DNA from: Prolixibacteraceae bacterium
GTDB lineage: Bacteria > Bacteroidota > Bacteroidia > Bacteroidales > Prolixibacteraceae
Assembly: GCA_021740385.1 (NCBI GenBank)
Contig: JAIOZY010000003.1
Span: 116,178 to 180,177 of the forward strand
Direction of reading: 5' to 3'
DNA: 64,000 bases
Shown: in pieces, positions 16,197-26,674 of the stretch
How the letters are laid out: each line of letters opens with the position of its first letter
Numbering within the stretch: position 1 is the first letter of the stretch
Notes under the pieces: generated by a model
Databases searched by the model: none
Told to the model about the DNA's origin: nothing
The model's input: only the letters and a program-made list of their open reading frames with translations
Position numbers and translations under genes: made by a program

Positions 16197-17672
16197 TTAA
16201 TCTTTTTGAAAAAATAATGCTTTAAACTGTTTTTTCTCTTTCATAAATATTATAAACCAAAAAACCAGGTTTACTATTGCAGCAATACCATATTGTGGCG
16301 AGTTTGTCCCGCGAATAAACCAATACACCAAAAAGAGAGCTGTTCCGGTTATTAGGTAAAAAAAGAAGTTTTTCAGATTGTAGGGAACCGGATAATGCCT
16401 TTTACCCAGCAAATATGAGGTTGCTGTCATTATCACAAAACATAAAAGAATGGCCACAGCCGATCCGTAGTAACCAATATAGGGAATTAAAAGAATATTG
16501 GCCACAATGGTTACTGCCGACCCTAAAATGCCCATAAAAGCACCGTAACGTGTCTTATCGGTAATTTTGTACCATAATGAAAGTGTGAAATAAATGCCCA
16601 TGAAAAAATTTGCCAGCAAAATAATGGGAACGACCCCTGCCCCTTCGCGATACTGTACAGAGACAATTTTCATTATCAGGTCGATAAATGTTGAAATTCC
16701 CAAAAATATCACCATTCCGAATATTGAAAAGTATTTCATTACAAGTGCATATATTTTTTTTGAACCTTGTTCATCGGTCTGGGAAAAGAAGAACGGTTCG
16801 AAAGCAAAACGGAATGCCTGAATAAACATGTTCAAAAGAACCGCCATTTTAAAAGCTGTGCCATAAATTCCTAATTGTTTCAAGGGTTGCAACGATTCAG
16901 CGAGCAGTTTTGGTAAAAGTATTTTATCAATGTTCTGATTAATCATACCGGTAATACCAACAATAAAAATGGGAAACGAATAACCCAACATCTTCTTTAG
17001 TAGGTGAATATCGAATTTCCATTTTATTTTCATTTCGGGCAACAACAAAACCAATGTTACCACTGAAGCAATAAGGTTTGAAAGAAAAACATAACCAATT
17101 CCGAAATTGGGAATATAAATTTTTGAAAAAATACCGTTGGGAAAATGTTCTGCCAGGTATGGGCACAACGAGAGAAAAAACAAGTTAAAACCAATATTTA
17201 ACCCGATGTTTATAAACTTCAGGTAAGCAAACCTTACAGGCCGGTGCTGCAACCTTAACTTTGCAAACGGTATTGTCGATATCACATCAAATGCCACCGT
17301 AACGGCCATAATCATAACAAAATCGGTACGTCCGGCTATTTCGAGAGCAGTAGCTACATCGTTGCGAAAAGCAAAAATTAAAAGTACAAACGAAAAAGAG
17401 GTGAAAATTAATGAAAGCACCGATGTTGAAAAAACCTTTTTTTGATCGTTACTTTTGGCAGCAAACCGGAAAAAACCGGTTTCCATGCCATAGGTTAAAA
17501 TAACAAAAAGAAAAGCAACATAGGCATAAACATTAATAATAGTACCCAGCTCGGCCTGGTTTAAAAAAATGTGGGTCCAATACGGATTAAGCCACCAATT
17601 TAAAAAACGCCCAATAATACTGGGCATCCCGTAAATTGCCGTTTCACCTGTTAATTTTTTTATTGCTTTCAA
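16197..17672 (-). CDS. Polysaccharide/lipid flippase, MATE-like (Wzx type)
   Basis: 491 residues with about 12-14 hydrophobic segments, the layout of the polysaccharide-biosynthesis branch of the MOP exporter superfamily. The N-terminus KLTGETAIYGMPSIIGRFLN and the YGMETGFFRFA segment are typical. It probably flips undecaprenyl-linked or other lipid-linked sugars across the inner membrane. No glycosyltransferase cluster lies nearby; the next gene is rpiB. The substrate cannot be told. Confidence 0.88.
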   Translation of the reverse strand: MKAIKKLTGETAIYGMPSIIGRFLNWWLNPYWTHIFLNQAELGTIINVYAYVAFLFVILTYGMETGFFRFAAKSNDQKKVFSTSVLSLIFTSFSFVLLIFAFRNDVATALEIAGRTDFVMIMAVTVAFDVISTIPFAKLRLQHRPVRFAYLKFINIGLNIGFNLFFLSLCPYLAEHFPNGIFSKIYIPNFGIGYVFLSNLIASVVTLVLLLPEMKIKWKFDIHLLKKMLGYSFPIFIVGITGMINQNIDKILLPKLLAESLQPLKQLGIYGTAFKMAVLLNMFIQAFRFAFEPFFFSQTDEQGSKKIYALVMKYFSIFGMVIFLGISTFIDLIMKIVSVQYREGAGVVPIILLANFFMGIYFTLSLWYKITDKTRYGAFMGILGSAVTIVANILLIPYIGYYGSAVAILLCFVIMTATSYLLGKRHYPVPYNLKNFFFYLITGTALFLVYWFIRGTNSPQYGIAAIVNLVFWFIIFMKEKKQFKALFFQKD

Positions 17673-17713
17673 GGGTAATTATTTTGAAAAGTCGTGCTGT
17701 ACTAAAGTTTTAC

Positions 17714-17721
17714 TAATTTTG
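17714..17721 (+). promoter_or_regulatory. -7 promoter element (TAATTTTG) upstream of glutaminyl cyclase
   Basis: A perfect TAnnTTTG match 42 nt upstream of the glutaminyl-cyclase ATG. A matching -33 element at the right distance is not clear. Confidence 0.35.
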
Positions 17722-17763
17722 CTTTTTTGTTAATGATTCCTTTTTATAATCAACTTATTTAAA

Positions 17764-18816
17764 ATGAAACCTTTTCTTCTCTTTTTAATTGTATTAATAA
17801 CGGGTTTTTCAGGCTGTAGTAACAAAAAAAACACAACAAGAAAACCTGTTACAAATATACAGATTACCCCATCAAATAAAATTGTTTCTCATGGAAATGA
17901 AATTTCATTAACAATTTCGGCAAAACTTTTCAAAGATAAACTCGATAAAATTGAATTATTTATTGACGGAAATCTGATTCAAACTTCAGAAAAAGAACAA
18001 TTTTCAATGGATTTGAATACATCAGATTTTTTAGTTGGAAACCATCAAATAACATGTAAAACCCATAATAAATCGGGGAAAACGGGCCTTAATTATGCTT
18101 CTTTTCTTATTGTTTCGGATATTAAACCCAAACAAGCATCTTTTGAATTAATAGAAACATTACCACACAATACCAGCTATTTTACCCAGGGACTTGAATT
18201 TTACAATAACCTCCTTTATGAAGGGACCGGTAATTACGGTACATCAAAAATTATAGCATATAATCCTGAAAATGAAACAATAAAAAATGAAATAAATATC
18301 GAAAACAGCTATTTTGGTGAAGGTATTTCGGTTTTGGATAACAAGCTTTATCAACTTACCTATAAATCAAAAAAAGGTTTTATTTACGACGTTACTTCAA
18401 TGAAAAAACAAGGAGAATTCAATTATCAGTCGAAAGAAGGCTGGGGGCTTGCCAACAACGGTACATATTTAATTATGAGCGATGGTTCTTCAAAAATTCA
18501 TTTTATCGATCCCTCCACCTTTAAATTTATTAAAAGCATTCAAGTTTGCGATAATAAAGGCCCTATTTCTAACATTAATGAACTTGAATATGCGAATGGT
18601 TTTCTTTATGCCAATATTTGGATGACAACCAGTATTATAAAAATTAACCCCGATAACGGAAAAGTTATGTCAATTTATAATTTACGATCATTGGTAGATT
18701 ACATTGGAAATTCCAATGTTGATGTTTTTAATGGAATTGCCTATAACCCGCAAAACAAATTATTTTATGTAACCGGAAAATACTGGCCAAAAATGTTTAA
18801 AGTAAAACTGAAATAA
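17764..18816 (+). CDS. Glutaminyl-peptide cyclotransferase (plant-type fold), lipoprotein
   Basis: 350 residues; lipoprotein signal with Cys at about 19 (FSGCSN). An Ig-like N-terminal region (about 35-120) is followed by a five-bladed beta-propeller of the Glu_cyclase_2 family. Landmarks are HNTSYFTQGLEF, YEGTGNYGTS, YFGEGISVLDNKLYQLTYK, GWGLANNGTYLIMSDGS, NELEYANGFLYANIW and DVFNGIAYNPQNKLFYVTGKYW. The enzyme turns N-terminal Gln of peptides into pyroglutamate. It is distinctly more AT-rich than the genes before it. The stop at 18816 abuts the convergent ruvB end. Confidence 0.92.
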   Translation: MKPFLLFLIVLITGFSGCSNKKNTTRKPVTNIQITPSNKIVSHGNEISLTISAKLFKDKLDKIELFIDGNLIQTSEKEQFSMDLNTSDFLVGNHQITCKTHNKSGKTGLNYASFLIVSDIKPKQASFELIETLPHNTSYFTQGLEFYNNLLYEGTGNYGTSKIIAYNPENETIKNEINIENSYFGEGISVLDNKLYQLTYKSKKGFIYDVTSMKKQGEFNYQSKEGWGLANNGTYLIMSDGSSKIHFIDPSTFKFIKSIQVCDNKGPISNINELEYANGFLYANIWMTTSIIKINPDNGKVMSIYNLRSLVDYIGNSNVDVFNGIAYNPQNKLFYVTGKYWPKMFKVKLK

Positions 18817-19842
18817 TCAAAAAAGCAAAAGATCAATATTGTTATTGGGCATTCTTCCCAAATGTTTATAAGCCAGTTCTGTAGCTTCTCTTCCGCGTGG
18901 TGTGCGTTTAATAAAGCCTTCTTTTATTAAAAAAGGTTCATAAACTTCTTCAATTGTACCGGCTTCTTCGCCCACTGCAGTAGCTATGGTTGTAATACCT
19001 ACAGGACCTCCCTTAAATTTATCGATAATGGTAATTAAAATTTTATTGTCCATTTCATCGAGGCCGTGCGAATCGATATTTAAAGCCTCAAGGGCATATT
19101 TTGTAATATCCATATCAATACGGCCTGTACCTTTTATTTGTGCAAAATCGCGAACTCTTCTTAGCAACGCGTTTAAAATTCGTGGGGTACCGCGGCTTCT
19201 TCTTGAAATTTCGAATGCAGCCTCGTCATCAATTTCAATATTGAGTATTTTGGCCGATCTTTTTATGATTTCGTTCAACACCGTGGCATCGTAGTATTCC
19301 AAATGGGCATTAATGCCAAAACGGGCTCTTAGCGGGCTTGTAAGCAATCCCGACCGGGTGGTTGCTCCAATAAGGGTAAACGCGTTCAATTCAATTTGAA
19401 TGGAGCGTGCGCTTGGCCCCTTATCAATCATTATATCAATTTTATAATCCTCCATGGCAGAATATAAATATTCTTCAACCACAGGGCTTAACCGGTGTAT
19501 CTCATCGATAAAAAGCACGTCGTTTTCCTCAAGGTTGGTAAGCAATCCTGCCAGATCAGCGGGTTTATCCAATACCGGGCCCGAAGTTGTTTTAATTTTT
19601 ACCTTAAGTTCATTGGCAATGATATTCGACAATGTTGTTTTTCCCAGCCCGGGCGGGCCATGCAAAAGTACATGATCAAGTGCTTCATCGCGTTGTTTTG
19701 CAGCTTCAACAAAAACCTTCAGGTTATCGGTAATTTTATCCTGACCATGAAAATCAAAAAAAGCTAAAGGTCTTAGCTTCTTATCCAGTTCTTTATCCGT
19801 ATCGGAAAAAGAATCTCCCCTTAAATCAATCGATCCCGCCAT
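18817..19842 (-). CDS. ruvB: Holliday junction branch migration ATPase RuvB
   Basis: 341 residues. Hexameric AAA+ motor that drives branch migration with RuvA during recombination. Seen: Walker [10 protein letters not shown] (about 62-70), Walker B DEIHRLSP, sensor 1 [19 protein letters not shown], arginine-finger region RARF, and the C-terminal winged helix ([21 protein letters not shown]). ruvA and ruvC are not in the window. The receiver-only regulator lies 33 nt upstream on the same strand. Confidence 0.98.
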   Translation of the reverse strand: MAGSIDLRGDSFSDTDKELDKKLRPLAFFDFHGQDKITDNLKVFVEAAKQRDEALDHVLLHGPPGLGKTTLSNIIANELKVKIKTTSGPVLDKPADLAGLLTNLEENDVLFIDEIHRLSPVVEEYLYSAMEDYKIDIMIDKGPSARSIQIELNAFTLIGATTRSGLLTSPLRARFGINAHLEYYDATVLNEIIKRSAKILNIEIDDEAAFEISRRSRGTPRILNALLRRVRDFAQIKGTGRIDMDITKYALEALNIDSHGLDEMDNKILITIIDKFKGGPVGITTIATAVGEEAGTIEEVYEPFLIKEGFIKRTPRGREATELAYKHLGRMPNNNIDLLLF

Positions 19843-19875
19843 TATGAAATGTGTTAATGGCTTAAAGGTATAAAC

Positions 19876-20265
19876 TTACTCAATAATGTTCAATTCTTTA
19901 AAAATTTCATTCAGCCTGTTCATGTCAAAAGGTTTGGCCATGTATTCATCCATACCTGTTGCCAAACATTTATCCCTGTCATTATCAAGTGTGTTTGCAG
20001 TTATTGCAATAACAGGTGTATGGTCTTTTGAGGGCGTTTCCTTTTCAAATTTTCTAATTTGAGAAGTAGCCTCCAGGCCATCCATAACGGGCATCATAAT
20101 GTCCATAAGAATTACATCGTAATCTTTCTCACGATATTTATTAACAGCTTCCAAGCCGTTATTTGCTATATCCACATCGTGGTTGAATTTTTTCAGGCTA
20201 AACGTAGTAATACGCTGATTCAAAATGTTATCTTCAACCAATAGAATAGTTAATTTTTCTTTCAT
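19876..20265 (-). CDS. Single-domain response regulator (CheY-like)
   Basis: 129 residues, one receiver domain and nothing else. Acidic pocket at VEDN (about 10-13), phospho-acceptor Asp55 in LMDIMMPVMDG, the switch residue in IAITANT, and Lys in MAKPFD. The pattern resembles receiver domains of hybrid histidine kinases (MMPVMDGLEAT). No kinase gene is nearby, so its partner is unknown. Confidence 0.93.
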   Translation of the reverse strand: MKEKLTILLVEDNILNQRITTFSLKKFNHDVDIANNGLEAVNKYREKDYDVILMDIMMPVMDGLEATSQIRKFEKETPSKDHTPVIAITANTLDNDRDKCLATGMDEYMAKPFDMNRLNEIFKELNIIE

Positions 20266-20707
20266 AGCTTAATAAATCATCCCTCTCTTATTAACAAAGG
20301 CCTTTGCAAATATATATTTTTTATTCTTAAAATTTTAAAAACCTATTTTAGTTATAATATCCTGTGAATTTAGTTTAAAACTTTTAATCTTTTTTTATTT
20401 ACTACAAATTAAAATCTTATTAAACTTATTTTTTTTGTTAAAAGTATGAAAATTAGAACAATAAAATATTTTTTAACACGTGTTGATAAAGTGAAAACAG
20501 AAGTAATTTAATTACTTTCGTGTTTATTTCTGTTTAAAAAATATTCGACAAAAAAATAAATAAATATTTGATAAAAAAATTTTAAGCAGATATAATAATT
20601 TATTTATTGCATACAAATTTATTTTCAAAAAATTGATAAGAGCCTTTAACAATTTATGAACATATTTGCAGAGTTTATAGTTTAAAAGATGAAAATTTCA
20701 ATTTGGA
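20266..20707. other. 442-bp very AT-rich intergenic region
   Basis: A divergent intergenic gap between the response regulator (-) and the DUF4175 operon (+). By eye it is about 80 percent A+T with many T and A runs. It contains a palindrome AACACGTGTT at 20475-20484 overlapping a DnaA-box-like TGTTGATAA (20481-20489). A near-match to a TAnnTTTG promoter (CATATTTG at 20661-20668) precedes the operon. I see no gene in it. Confidence 0.6.
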
Positions 20708-23700
20708 ATGGATTACAATTACAATATAATAAAAGAAAAATTAGAACGGTTTTTAAGAAAGTACTATTTCAGCAAATTTTTAAGAGGGCTGATAATAAGT
20801 ACAATAATTTTATTTCTTTCTGTTTTAACTGTATTGATAATAGAGTATTTTTTATTTTTAAATGTTAAAAGTAAGCATTTAATTATTAGTGTTTTAATTA
20901 TTTTCAATTCACTTAATTATCTGTTTTTTACGTTATACCCAATTATACAAAGCTTAGGATGGTTTCGTTCATTATCACAAAAAGATATAAATGAATACAT
21001 CATTAAGGAATTTCCTGCTATTAAAGACAGGTTAATAAATGTTATTGAATTAAAAGAACAAAACGATGTTTACTTTTACTCAAGTGATTTAATTTCCAAA
21101 AGCATTCAGCAAAAAATAGATGATATAAAACCTTTCGAATTTGAAAAGGCAATTAAAATAAAAGATAATCTCAAATACTATTTATATTTTACATTTTTAA
21201 CCATATTGGTTGTAATAACCGTATTAATAAAACCTGAGTTTTACAAAGAATCTGCTCACAGGCTCTTAAATACCAATATAGAATTTGAAAAGCCATTACC
21301 TTTTGAAATAAAAATATTAAACGATTCATTAAAAATTGGAAAAAACGAAAGTTTTAATCTAAAGCTGCATGTAAAATCCAAAAATGAGATTGATAAATTA
21401 TTTATATCTTTTTGGGGTAACGATTATCAGCTTAATGAAGACTCTGCAAATTATTTTTCGTATAAATTTTCAAACATTAATAACAATATATCTTTCTTAT
21501 TTAAAATCAATGAATATACTACAAACAAATATAATATTGAAGTATTAAAGAAACCATTGCTGCAAAAATTTAAGGTCAATGTTATAAAACCAAATTATAC
21601 ATATTTAGAAAATGAAGAATTTCAAAATGTTACTGATTTACGCGTTCCTGTTGGATCTCTTGTAAAATATACATTTAATACAATTGATACCGATTCGTTG
21701 ATAGTAGTTAAGAATGATATAGAAAAATGTGCTGGGAATAATGGGAAAGAATTTACTACAAAGTGGAACGTTTTTGTAAACACGAAATTTTCTGTAAAAC
21801 TTAAAAACAATTATTTTACAATTAACGATTATATAAAAGGGAAAATTGAAATTATCGGAGACGAATTTCCAACAATTAGAGTTGTAAATGTAATCGATTC
21901 TACAGATTACACAAAATCATATTTCAGAGGATTAATTACCGATGATTATGGATTTTCAGAATTGAATTTTGTTATTAAAACGGGCAACAAAACCGATTCA
22001 ATAATTAAATTGAATTACATAAAAAATAATACTGAACAGGATTTTTATTATGCCTACGATTTTTCTGCCTATAAAGGGGTCGAAAAACGGATCGATTACT
22101 ATTTTCAAGTTTACGATAACGATAATATTAATGGACCAAAATCAGCTGTAAGTGAAAAATTTACATTTATTTTTCCTAACGAAGAAGACATGTACGAATT
22201 TCAAGATGAAAAATATGAAGATATAGAAGATATATTGAATAAAAGCAACAATTTAACAGAAAAGTTAAATAAGGAAATGGAAGAATTTCAGGAAAAAATG
22301 ATCAATTCTACCATGTCAGATTGGGAAAGGAAAGAAGCTATAAAAAACATAATTTCGGAGAAAAACACCCTTGAAGAGGCGATAAAAGAAATAAGAAATA
22401 AGAATGAGGAAATAAATAATTATTTAAATTCCTTTTCAGATAAGAATGAAGAAATTGTTGAAAAACAGAAAAAAATACAAGATTTATTGAGTGATGTTTT
22501 TTCAGAAGAACTAAAAGAATTATTCGAAGAATTCAATAAAATGATGGAAGAGTTCAATAAGAATAAGTTTGATGAAATAAACAAGAAAATGGATATATCA
22601 CTTGATGATTTGTCAAAACAAATGGACAGAAATCTCGAAATTCTAAAGAGAATGAAATTGGAGCAGGAATTAAACATGATAAGAGAAAATTTAGAAAATA
22701 TAATTAAAGAACAAAAAGAAGTCATTGAAAAATTTGACGAAACCTCAAATAACGAAATGCAGCAGAAAGAGAATGAAATTGCTGATAAAATTGAAAAATT
22801 AAGAGATAACTACGAAGAAGCCAAAAAGAAAAATGAAGAGTTAGAAGAACCAATGAATTTATTGGATATGGAAAAGGAATTTGAGGATATAGAGAAAGAA
22901 TTTGAAGAAACACAAGAGAATTTATCAAACAATAAAAAGCAAAAAAGCAAGGATTCTATATCGAAAAACAAACAAAACATGGAAAACCTGGCTTTTATGA
23001 TGCAACAAATGATGGAATCGCTATTTATGGAACAGAAAATGGAGAATCTATCTGATTTATTGCAAATATTGGATAATTTGGTATTGTTAAGTTTTTCACA
23101 GGAAGAGCTGTTAAGACCACAATTAAATACTGAATTTCAAAGCGAACAATTAAGAAAACAAGGAAAAATAGAAAACGATTTCAAAGTCATTGAAGATTCA
23201 TTATATTCCCTGGCAAAACGTGAACCCTCGTTAAATACAGTTGTTAATAAAGAAATTGTATCGATAAAAACAAATTTCGAAAATATCAGGGCTGATTTTT
23301 CTGAAAACAGGATTAACCGCATAAAGGTAAATCAACAAAAGGTATTAACATCGGTTAATAATCTGGCTTTATTCATGTCGGAAATAATTAAACAGTTACA
23401 AAAGCAAATGTCGAGTGGTATGCCAGGGAATCAAAACTGCAACAAACCCGGAAATAATCCGAATCCGAACAGTATGGGATCGATGAAAAGCATGCAACAA
23501 ACCCTGCAACGGCAGCTTGAACAAATGATGCAAATGATGAAAGAAGGAGGAAGCAGTGGAAAACTAAATTCAGAATTAGGAAAAACATTGTCGCAGCAAG
23601 AAAAGATGCAACAAATGTTAAGGCAAATTATGAACCAGGGAAATGTTGGAAGCGGCGCTTATGAGACGCTGAAATCGGCCGATGAGTTGTTGTCAAAAAT

Positions 23701-24004
23701 TAAAGAAGATATAATAAGGAATAATATTTCGCAAAATACAATTGAAAGAAACAAGCAAATATTAACAAGGTTGCTTGAGGCAGAAAATGCTCAAACAGAG
23801 AGGGAATTTGAAGAAAAAAGAAAATCGAAAACTGCTGAAAATCAATATAACGAAATAAAAAATACTATTTTTGAAAAAGAAATTAAAAATTATTATTTCG
23901 ATGAAAATTTGCAGCGTAACAAATTAATAATAAAACAATTCTACCAGAAAAAAATACAACAATATAACAACAGTTTAGACAGTATTGATGTCGAGATCAA
24001 TTAA
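20708..24004 (+). CDS. DUF4175-type membrane protein with long coiled coil
   Basis: 1098 residues. Two or three transmembrane segments at the N-terminus (about 25-50, 57-80 and 158-178). Then comes a beta-rich extracytoplasmic part (about 190-490), a long highly charged coiled coil (about 500-760) and a Met/Gln/Gly-rich region with QQMLRQIMNQG-type repeats (about 880-990). The layout matches DUF4175-like proteins of Bacteroidota, whose function is not known. It is the first gene of an AT-rich operon; the next ORF overlaps it by 17 nt. Codon use is strongly AT-biased like the rest of this operon. Confidence 0.8.
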   Translation: MDYNYNIIKEKLERFLRKYYFSKFLRGLIISTIILFLSVLTVLIIEYFLFLNVKSKHLIISVLIIFNSLNYLFFTLYPIIQSLGWFRSLSQKDINEYIIKEFPAIKDRLINVIELKEQNDVYFYSSDLISKSIQQKIDDIKPFEFEKAIKIKDNLKYYLYFTFLTILVVITVLIKPEFYKESAHRLLNTNIEFEKPLPFEIKILNDSLKIGKNESFNLKLHVKSKNEIDKLFISFWGNDYQLNEDSANYFSYKFSNINNNISFLFKINEYTTNKYNIEVLKKPLLQKFKVNVIKPNYTYLENEEFQNVTDLRVPVGSLVKYTFNTIDTDSLIVVKNDIEKCAGNNGKEFTTKWNVFVNTKFSVKLKNNYFTINDYIKGKIEIIGDEFPTIRVVNVIDSTDYTKSYFRGLITDDYGFSELNFVIKTGNKTDSIIKLNYIKNNTEQDFYYAYDFSAYKGVEKRIDYYFQVYDNDNINGPKSAVSEKFTFIFPNEEDMYEFQDEKYEDIEDILNKSNNLTEKLNKEMEEFQEKMINSTMSDWERKEAIKNIISEKNTLEEAIKEIRNKNEEINNYLNSFSDKNEEIVEKQKKIQDLLSDVFSEELKELFEEFNKMMEEFNKNKFDEINKKMDISLDDLSKQMDRNLEILKRMKLEQELNMIRENLENIIKEQKEVIEKFDETSNNEMQQKENEIADKIEKLRDNYEEAKKKNEELEEPMNLLDMEKEFEDIEKEFEETQENLSNNKKQKSKDSISKNKQNMENLAFMMQQMMESLFMEQKMENLSDLLQILDNLVLLSFSQEELLRPQLNTEFQSEQLRKQGKIENDFKVIEDSLYSLAKREPSLNTVVNKEIVSIKTNFENIRADFSENRINRIKVNQQKVLTSVNNLALFMSEIIKQLQKQMSSGMPGNQNCNKPGNNPNPNSMGSMKSMQQTLQRQLEQMMQMMKEGGSSGKLNSELGKTLSQQEKMQQMLRQIMNQGNVGSGAYETLKSADELLSKIKEDIIRNNISQNTIERNKQILTRLLEAENAQTEREFEEKRKSKTAENQYNEIKNTIFEKEIKNYYFDENLQRNKLIIKQFYQKKIQQYNNSLDSIDVEIN

Positions 24005-24383
24005 AATAGAATCGAAAATTGAAAAAATCAATGACGTTGAAAAATTTGTGAAAAAAATTTCGCATGAGAATGGTTTTTCAAAAGCACAATATATAAAAAT
24101 TGTTTTATCGATAACAGAAGCCATAAATAATGCTATAAAGCATGGAAATAATGGAAACGAAAATAAATACGTTGTTGTTCATTTTAAAAATTTATCCGAT
24201 AGTTATGCATTTACTGTTAAAGATGAAGGGCAAGGATTTGATATAAAAAAGGTTGAAAATCCAACCGAACAAAAAAACATTAAAAAAGAATCAGGCAGGG
24301 GTTTATTTATTATAAAAAATTATGCCGACAATGTTTCTTTTTACAACAATGGAACAATAATAAAATTGATATTTAAAAAGTAA
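23988..24383 (+). CDS. HATPase_c protein, RsbW/anti-sigma-regulator type
   Basis: 131 residues from the ATG at 23988; a TTG one codon upstream is less likely. It is a lone histidine-kinase-like ATPase domain: N box TEAINNAIKHGN, G1 box VKDEGQGFD, G2 box SGRGLFIIKNYAD. Such proteins are serine kinases that act on anti-sigma antagonists, or simple ATP-binding modules. No sigma factor or STAS protein is nearby, so its partner is unknown. The start lies inside the end of the DUF4175 gene, implying coupled translation. Confidence 0.88.
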   Translation: MSRSIKIESKIEKINDVEKFVKKISHENGFSKAQYIKIVLSITEAINNAIKHGNNGNENKYVVVHFKNLSDSYAFTVKDEGQGFDIKKVENPTEQKNIKKESGRGLFIIKNYADNVSFYNNGTIIKLIFKK

Positions 24384-24384
24384 A

Positions 24385-24804
24385 GTGGTTTATTTTTTTT
24401 CAGAGGATATTGAACCTCCCAAAATTGGAAAAGGGAAAATTAGAAATTGGATAAAAGAAGTTATCGAATCTTATGATAAAAAAGCAGGAGAAATTTGCAT
24501 AATTTTTTGTTCCGATTCCTATTTACTTGAAATGAACCAAAAGTACCTTAATCATAATTATTTCACCGATATTATTACTTTTAATTACAATGATGACAAT
24601 ATATTATCGGGTGATATTTTTATAAGTATCGATACTGTAAAGAAAAATGCAAAATCTTTCAATGTAAATTTTTTGCAAGAAATTCATCGGGTAATCATTC
24701 ATGGTATTTTGCATTTAGTTGGTTTTGATGACGCGAATGATAAACAAAAAATGCAAATGAGAAAAAAAGAAAATGAAGCGTTATCTAAATTAAACAATGG
24801 TTAA
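24385..24804 (+). CDS. ybeY: Endoribonuclease YbeY (rRNA maturation)
   Basis: 139 residues with a GTG start 1 nt after the preceding stop. YbeY is a zinc-dependent RNase involved in 16S rRNA 3' end processing and ribosome quality control. The motif HRVIIHGILHLVGFDD is at about 113-128. It matches H-G-x-L-H-L-x-G, but the third zinc ligand (His in the canonical HGxLHLxGYDH) is Asp here. Other features, ITFNY and LSGDIFIS, are standard. The 3' end overlaps the mnmG start by 8 nt. Confidence 0.93.
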   Translation: MVYFFSEDIEPPKIGKGKIRNWIKEVIESYDKKAGEICIIFCSDSYLLEMNQKYLNHNYFTDIITFNYNDDNILSGDIFISIDTVKKNAKSFNVNFLQEIHRVIIHGILHLVGFDDANDKQKMQMRKKENEALSKLNNG

Positions 24805-26674
24805 TAATTACGATATAATAGTAGTAGGAGCAGGCCATGCCGGATGTGAAGCAGCAATGACAGCAGCAACTTTGGGATCAAAAGTATTGTTGATTACAAT
24901 GGATATGAACAAAATTGCACAAATGAGCTGTAATCCAGCAATGGGTGGAATTGCAAAGGGACAGATTATTAGGGAAATTGATGCAATGGGTGGCTATTGT
25001 GGAATAGTTACCGATGAATCTACCATTCAATTCAGGATGCTGAACCGATCAAAGGGACCAGCAATGTGGAGCCCCAGGGCGCAATGCGACAGAATGCTAT
25101 TTTCGGCAAACTGGAGGAAGTACCTTGAAAAAAACAAAAACATCGATTTTTGGCAGGGAATGGTTGTGAAGTTGTTGTTTAAAAATGAAAAAATATTTGG
25201 TGTTAAAACCGATTTAAATATAACCTATAAAGCCAAATGTGTTATATTAACAAATGGTACATTTTTAAACGGATTAATACATATCGGAAAATTCAAACAA
25301 AAAGGGGGACGAATTTCAGAGCCCGAATCACGTTATATTAGCGAACAATTATTAAAAAAAGGTTTTTCGGTAGGAAGGATGAAAACAGGTACTCCTGTAA
25401 GAGTTGATGGTAGATCGGTGGAATTTAACAAGTTAACTGAGCAAAAAGGCGAAAATGATTTTTTTAAATTTTCTTATCTTCCTGAGGTTCGCACAAAATT
25501 AAAACAGTTGTCGTGTTATATAGCACACACAAATCTGGAAACACATAACATTCTTGAAAAAGGGTTTGAAGAGTCTCCATTATTCGATGGAACAATACAA
25601 AGCATAGGACCCCGATATTGTCCAAGCATTGAAACAAAACTAAAAACATTTTCAGGAAAGGATAAACACCAATTATTTTTAGAACCCGAGGGAGAAGATA
25701 CGATAGAATTTTATTTGAATGGGTACTCCTCTTCATTACCATGGGAAGTACAGTTGGAAGCATTAAGAAAAATTGAAGGCTTCGAAAATGTTAAAATTTT
25801 CAGACCAGGATATGCAATCGAATATGATTACTTTGATCCAACCCAATTGAATAAAACACTGGAGACAAAAAAAATAGAAAATTTATTTTTTGCCGGACAA
25901 ATTAACGGAACCACCGGTTATGAAGAAGCCGGTGCCCAGGGCATGATTGCCGGAATTAATGCACACATGAAATGTACAAATCAAAATGCTTTTACTATTG
26001 ATAGAGATGAGGCCTATATTGGTGTATTAATAGATGACCTGATTACAAAAGGAGTTGACGAACCCTATAGAATGTTTACATCGAGAGCAGAGTACAGAAT
26101 TTTATTGCGGCAAGACAATGCCGATGAAAGGTTAACCGAACGGGCTCATGCTTTAGGGTTGGCTTCAAAAAGGCGTGTCGATATTTTAAATAACAAGAGA
26201 AAAAAAAGAGATGCAATACTTCATTTTCTAAAACAACAAAGCATAAAACCAGCGCAAATAAATGATTTTTTAATTAAAAGAAATTCAGCACCAATCAAAC
26301 AAAGTTTAAAACTAATTGATATAATTGCTCGCCCGCATATTTTATTAAAAGATGCCATCAATGAAATCCCCGATTTAAAAGATAAAATTAAAGAAATTGA
26401 AGACGACCAAACTGAAGAAGCAATCAGCTCGGCAGAAATTGAAATAAAATATTCGGGTTATATACAACGAGAAAAAGCGCTGGCCGAAAAATTCAAAAGG
26501 TTAAACGATATTTCAATTGATGGTAAATTTGACTATGAAAAAATACTGGCAATTTCTACCGAGGCAAGACAAAAATTAAAAACAATTAACCCAAAAACTA
26601 TCGGACAGGCAAATAGAATACCCGGAGTTTCCCCAGCGGATATTAATGTTTTATTGGTTATGTTGGGTAAATAG
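24797..26674 (+). CDS. mnmG: tRNA uridine-5-carboxymethylaminomethyl modification enzyme MnmG (GidA)
   Basis: 625 residues, full length. With MnmE it adds the cmnm5 group to U34 of certain tRNAs. FAD-binding VGAGHAGCEAA lies at the N-terminus. It also has CNPAMGGIAKGQ, GRMKTGTPVRVD, FFAGQINGTTGYEEAGAQG and SRAEYRILLRQDNAD, all hallmark segments. It overlaps ybeY by 8 nt. Only 13 nt separate its stop from ade, and that gap is filled by a parS-like site. In many bacteria mnmG lies close to the replication origin. Confidence 0.98.
   Translation: MVNNYDIIVVGAGHAGCEAAMTAATLGSKVLLITMDMNKIAQMSCNPAMGGIAKGQIIREIDAMGGYCGIVTDESTIQFRMLNRSKGPAMWSPRAQCDRMLFSANWRKYLEKNKNIDFWQGMVVKLLFKNEKIFGVKTDLNITYKAKCVILTNGTFLNGLIHIGKFKQKGGRISEPESRYISEQLLKKGFSVGRMKTGTPVRVDGRSVEFNKLTEQKGENDFFKFSYLPEVRTKLKQLSCYIAHTNLETHNILEKGFEESPLFDGTIQSIGPRYCPSIETKLKTFSGKDKHQLFLEPEGEDTIEFYLNGYSSSLPWEVQLEALRKIEGFENVKIFRPGYAIEYDYFDPTQLNKTLETKKIENLFFAGQINGTTGYEEAGAQGMIAGINAHMKCTNQNAFTIDRDEAYIGVLIDDLITKGVDEPYRMFTSRAEYRILLRQDNADERLTERAHALGLASKRRVDILNNKRKKRDAILHFLKQQSIKPAQINDFLIKRNSAPIKQSLKLIDIIARPHILLKDAINEIPDLKDKIKEIEDDQTEEAISSAEIEIKYSGYIQREKALAEKFKRLNDISIDGKFDYEKILAISTEARQKLKTINPKTIGQANRIPGVSPADINVLLVMLGK

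Noticed and set aside
20475..20484. CACGTG palindrome (AACACGTGTT) as a third parS site
   Set aside because: Only the hexamer core agrees; the flanking TTT/AAA positions of parS do not.
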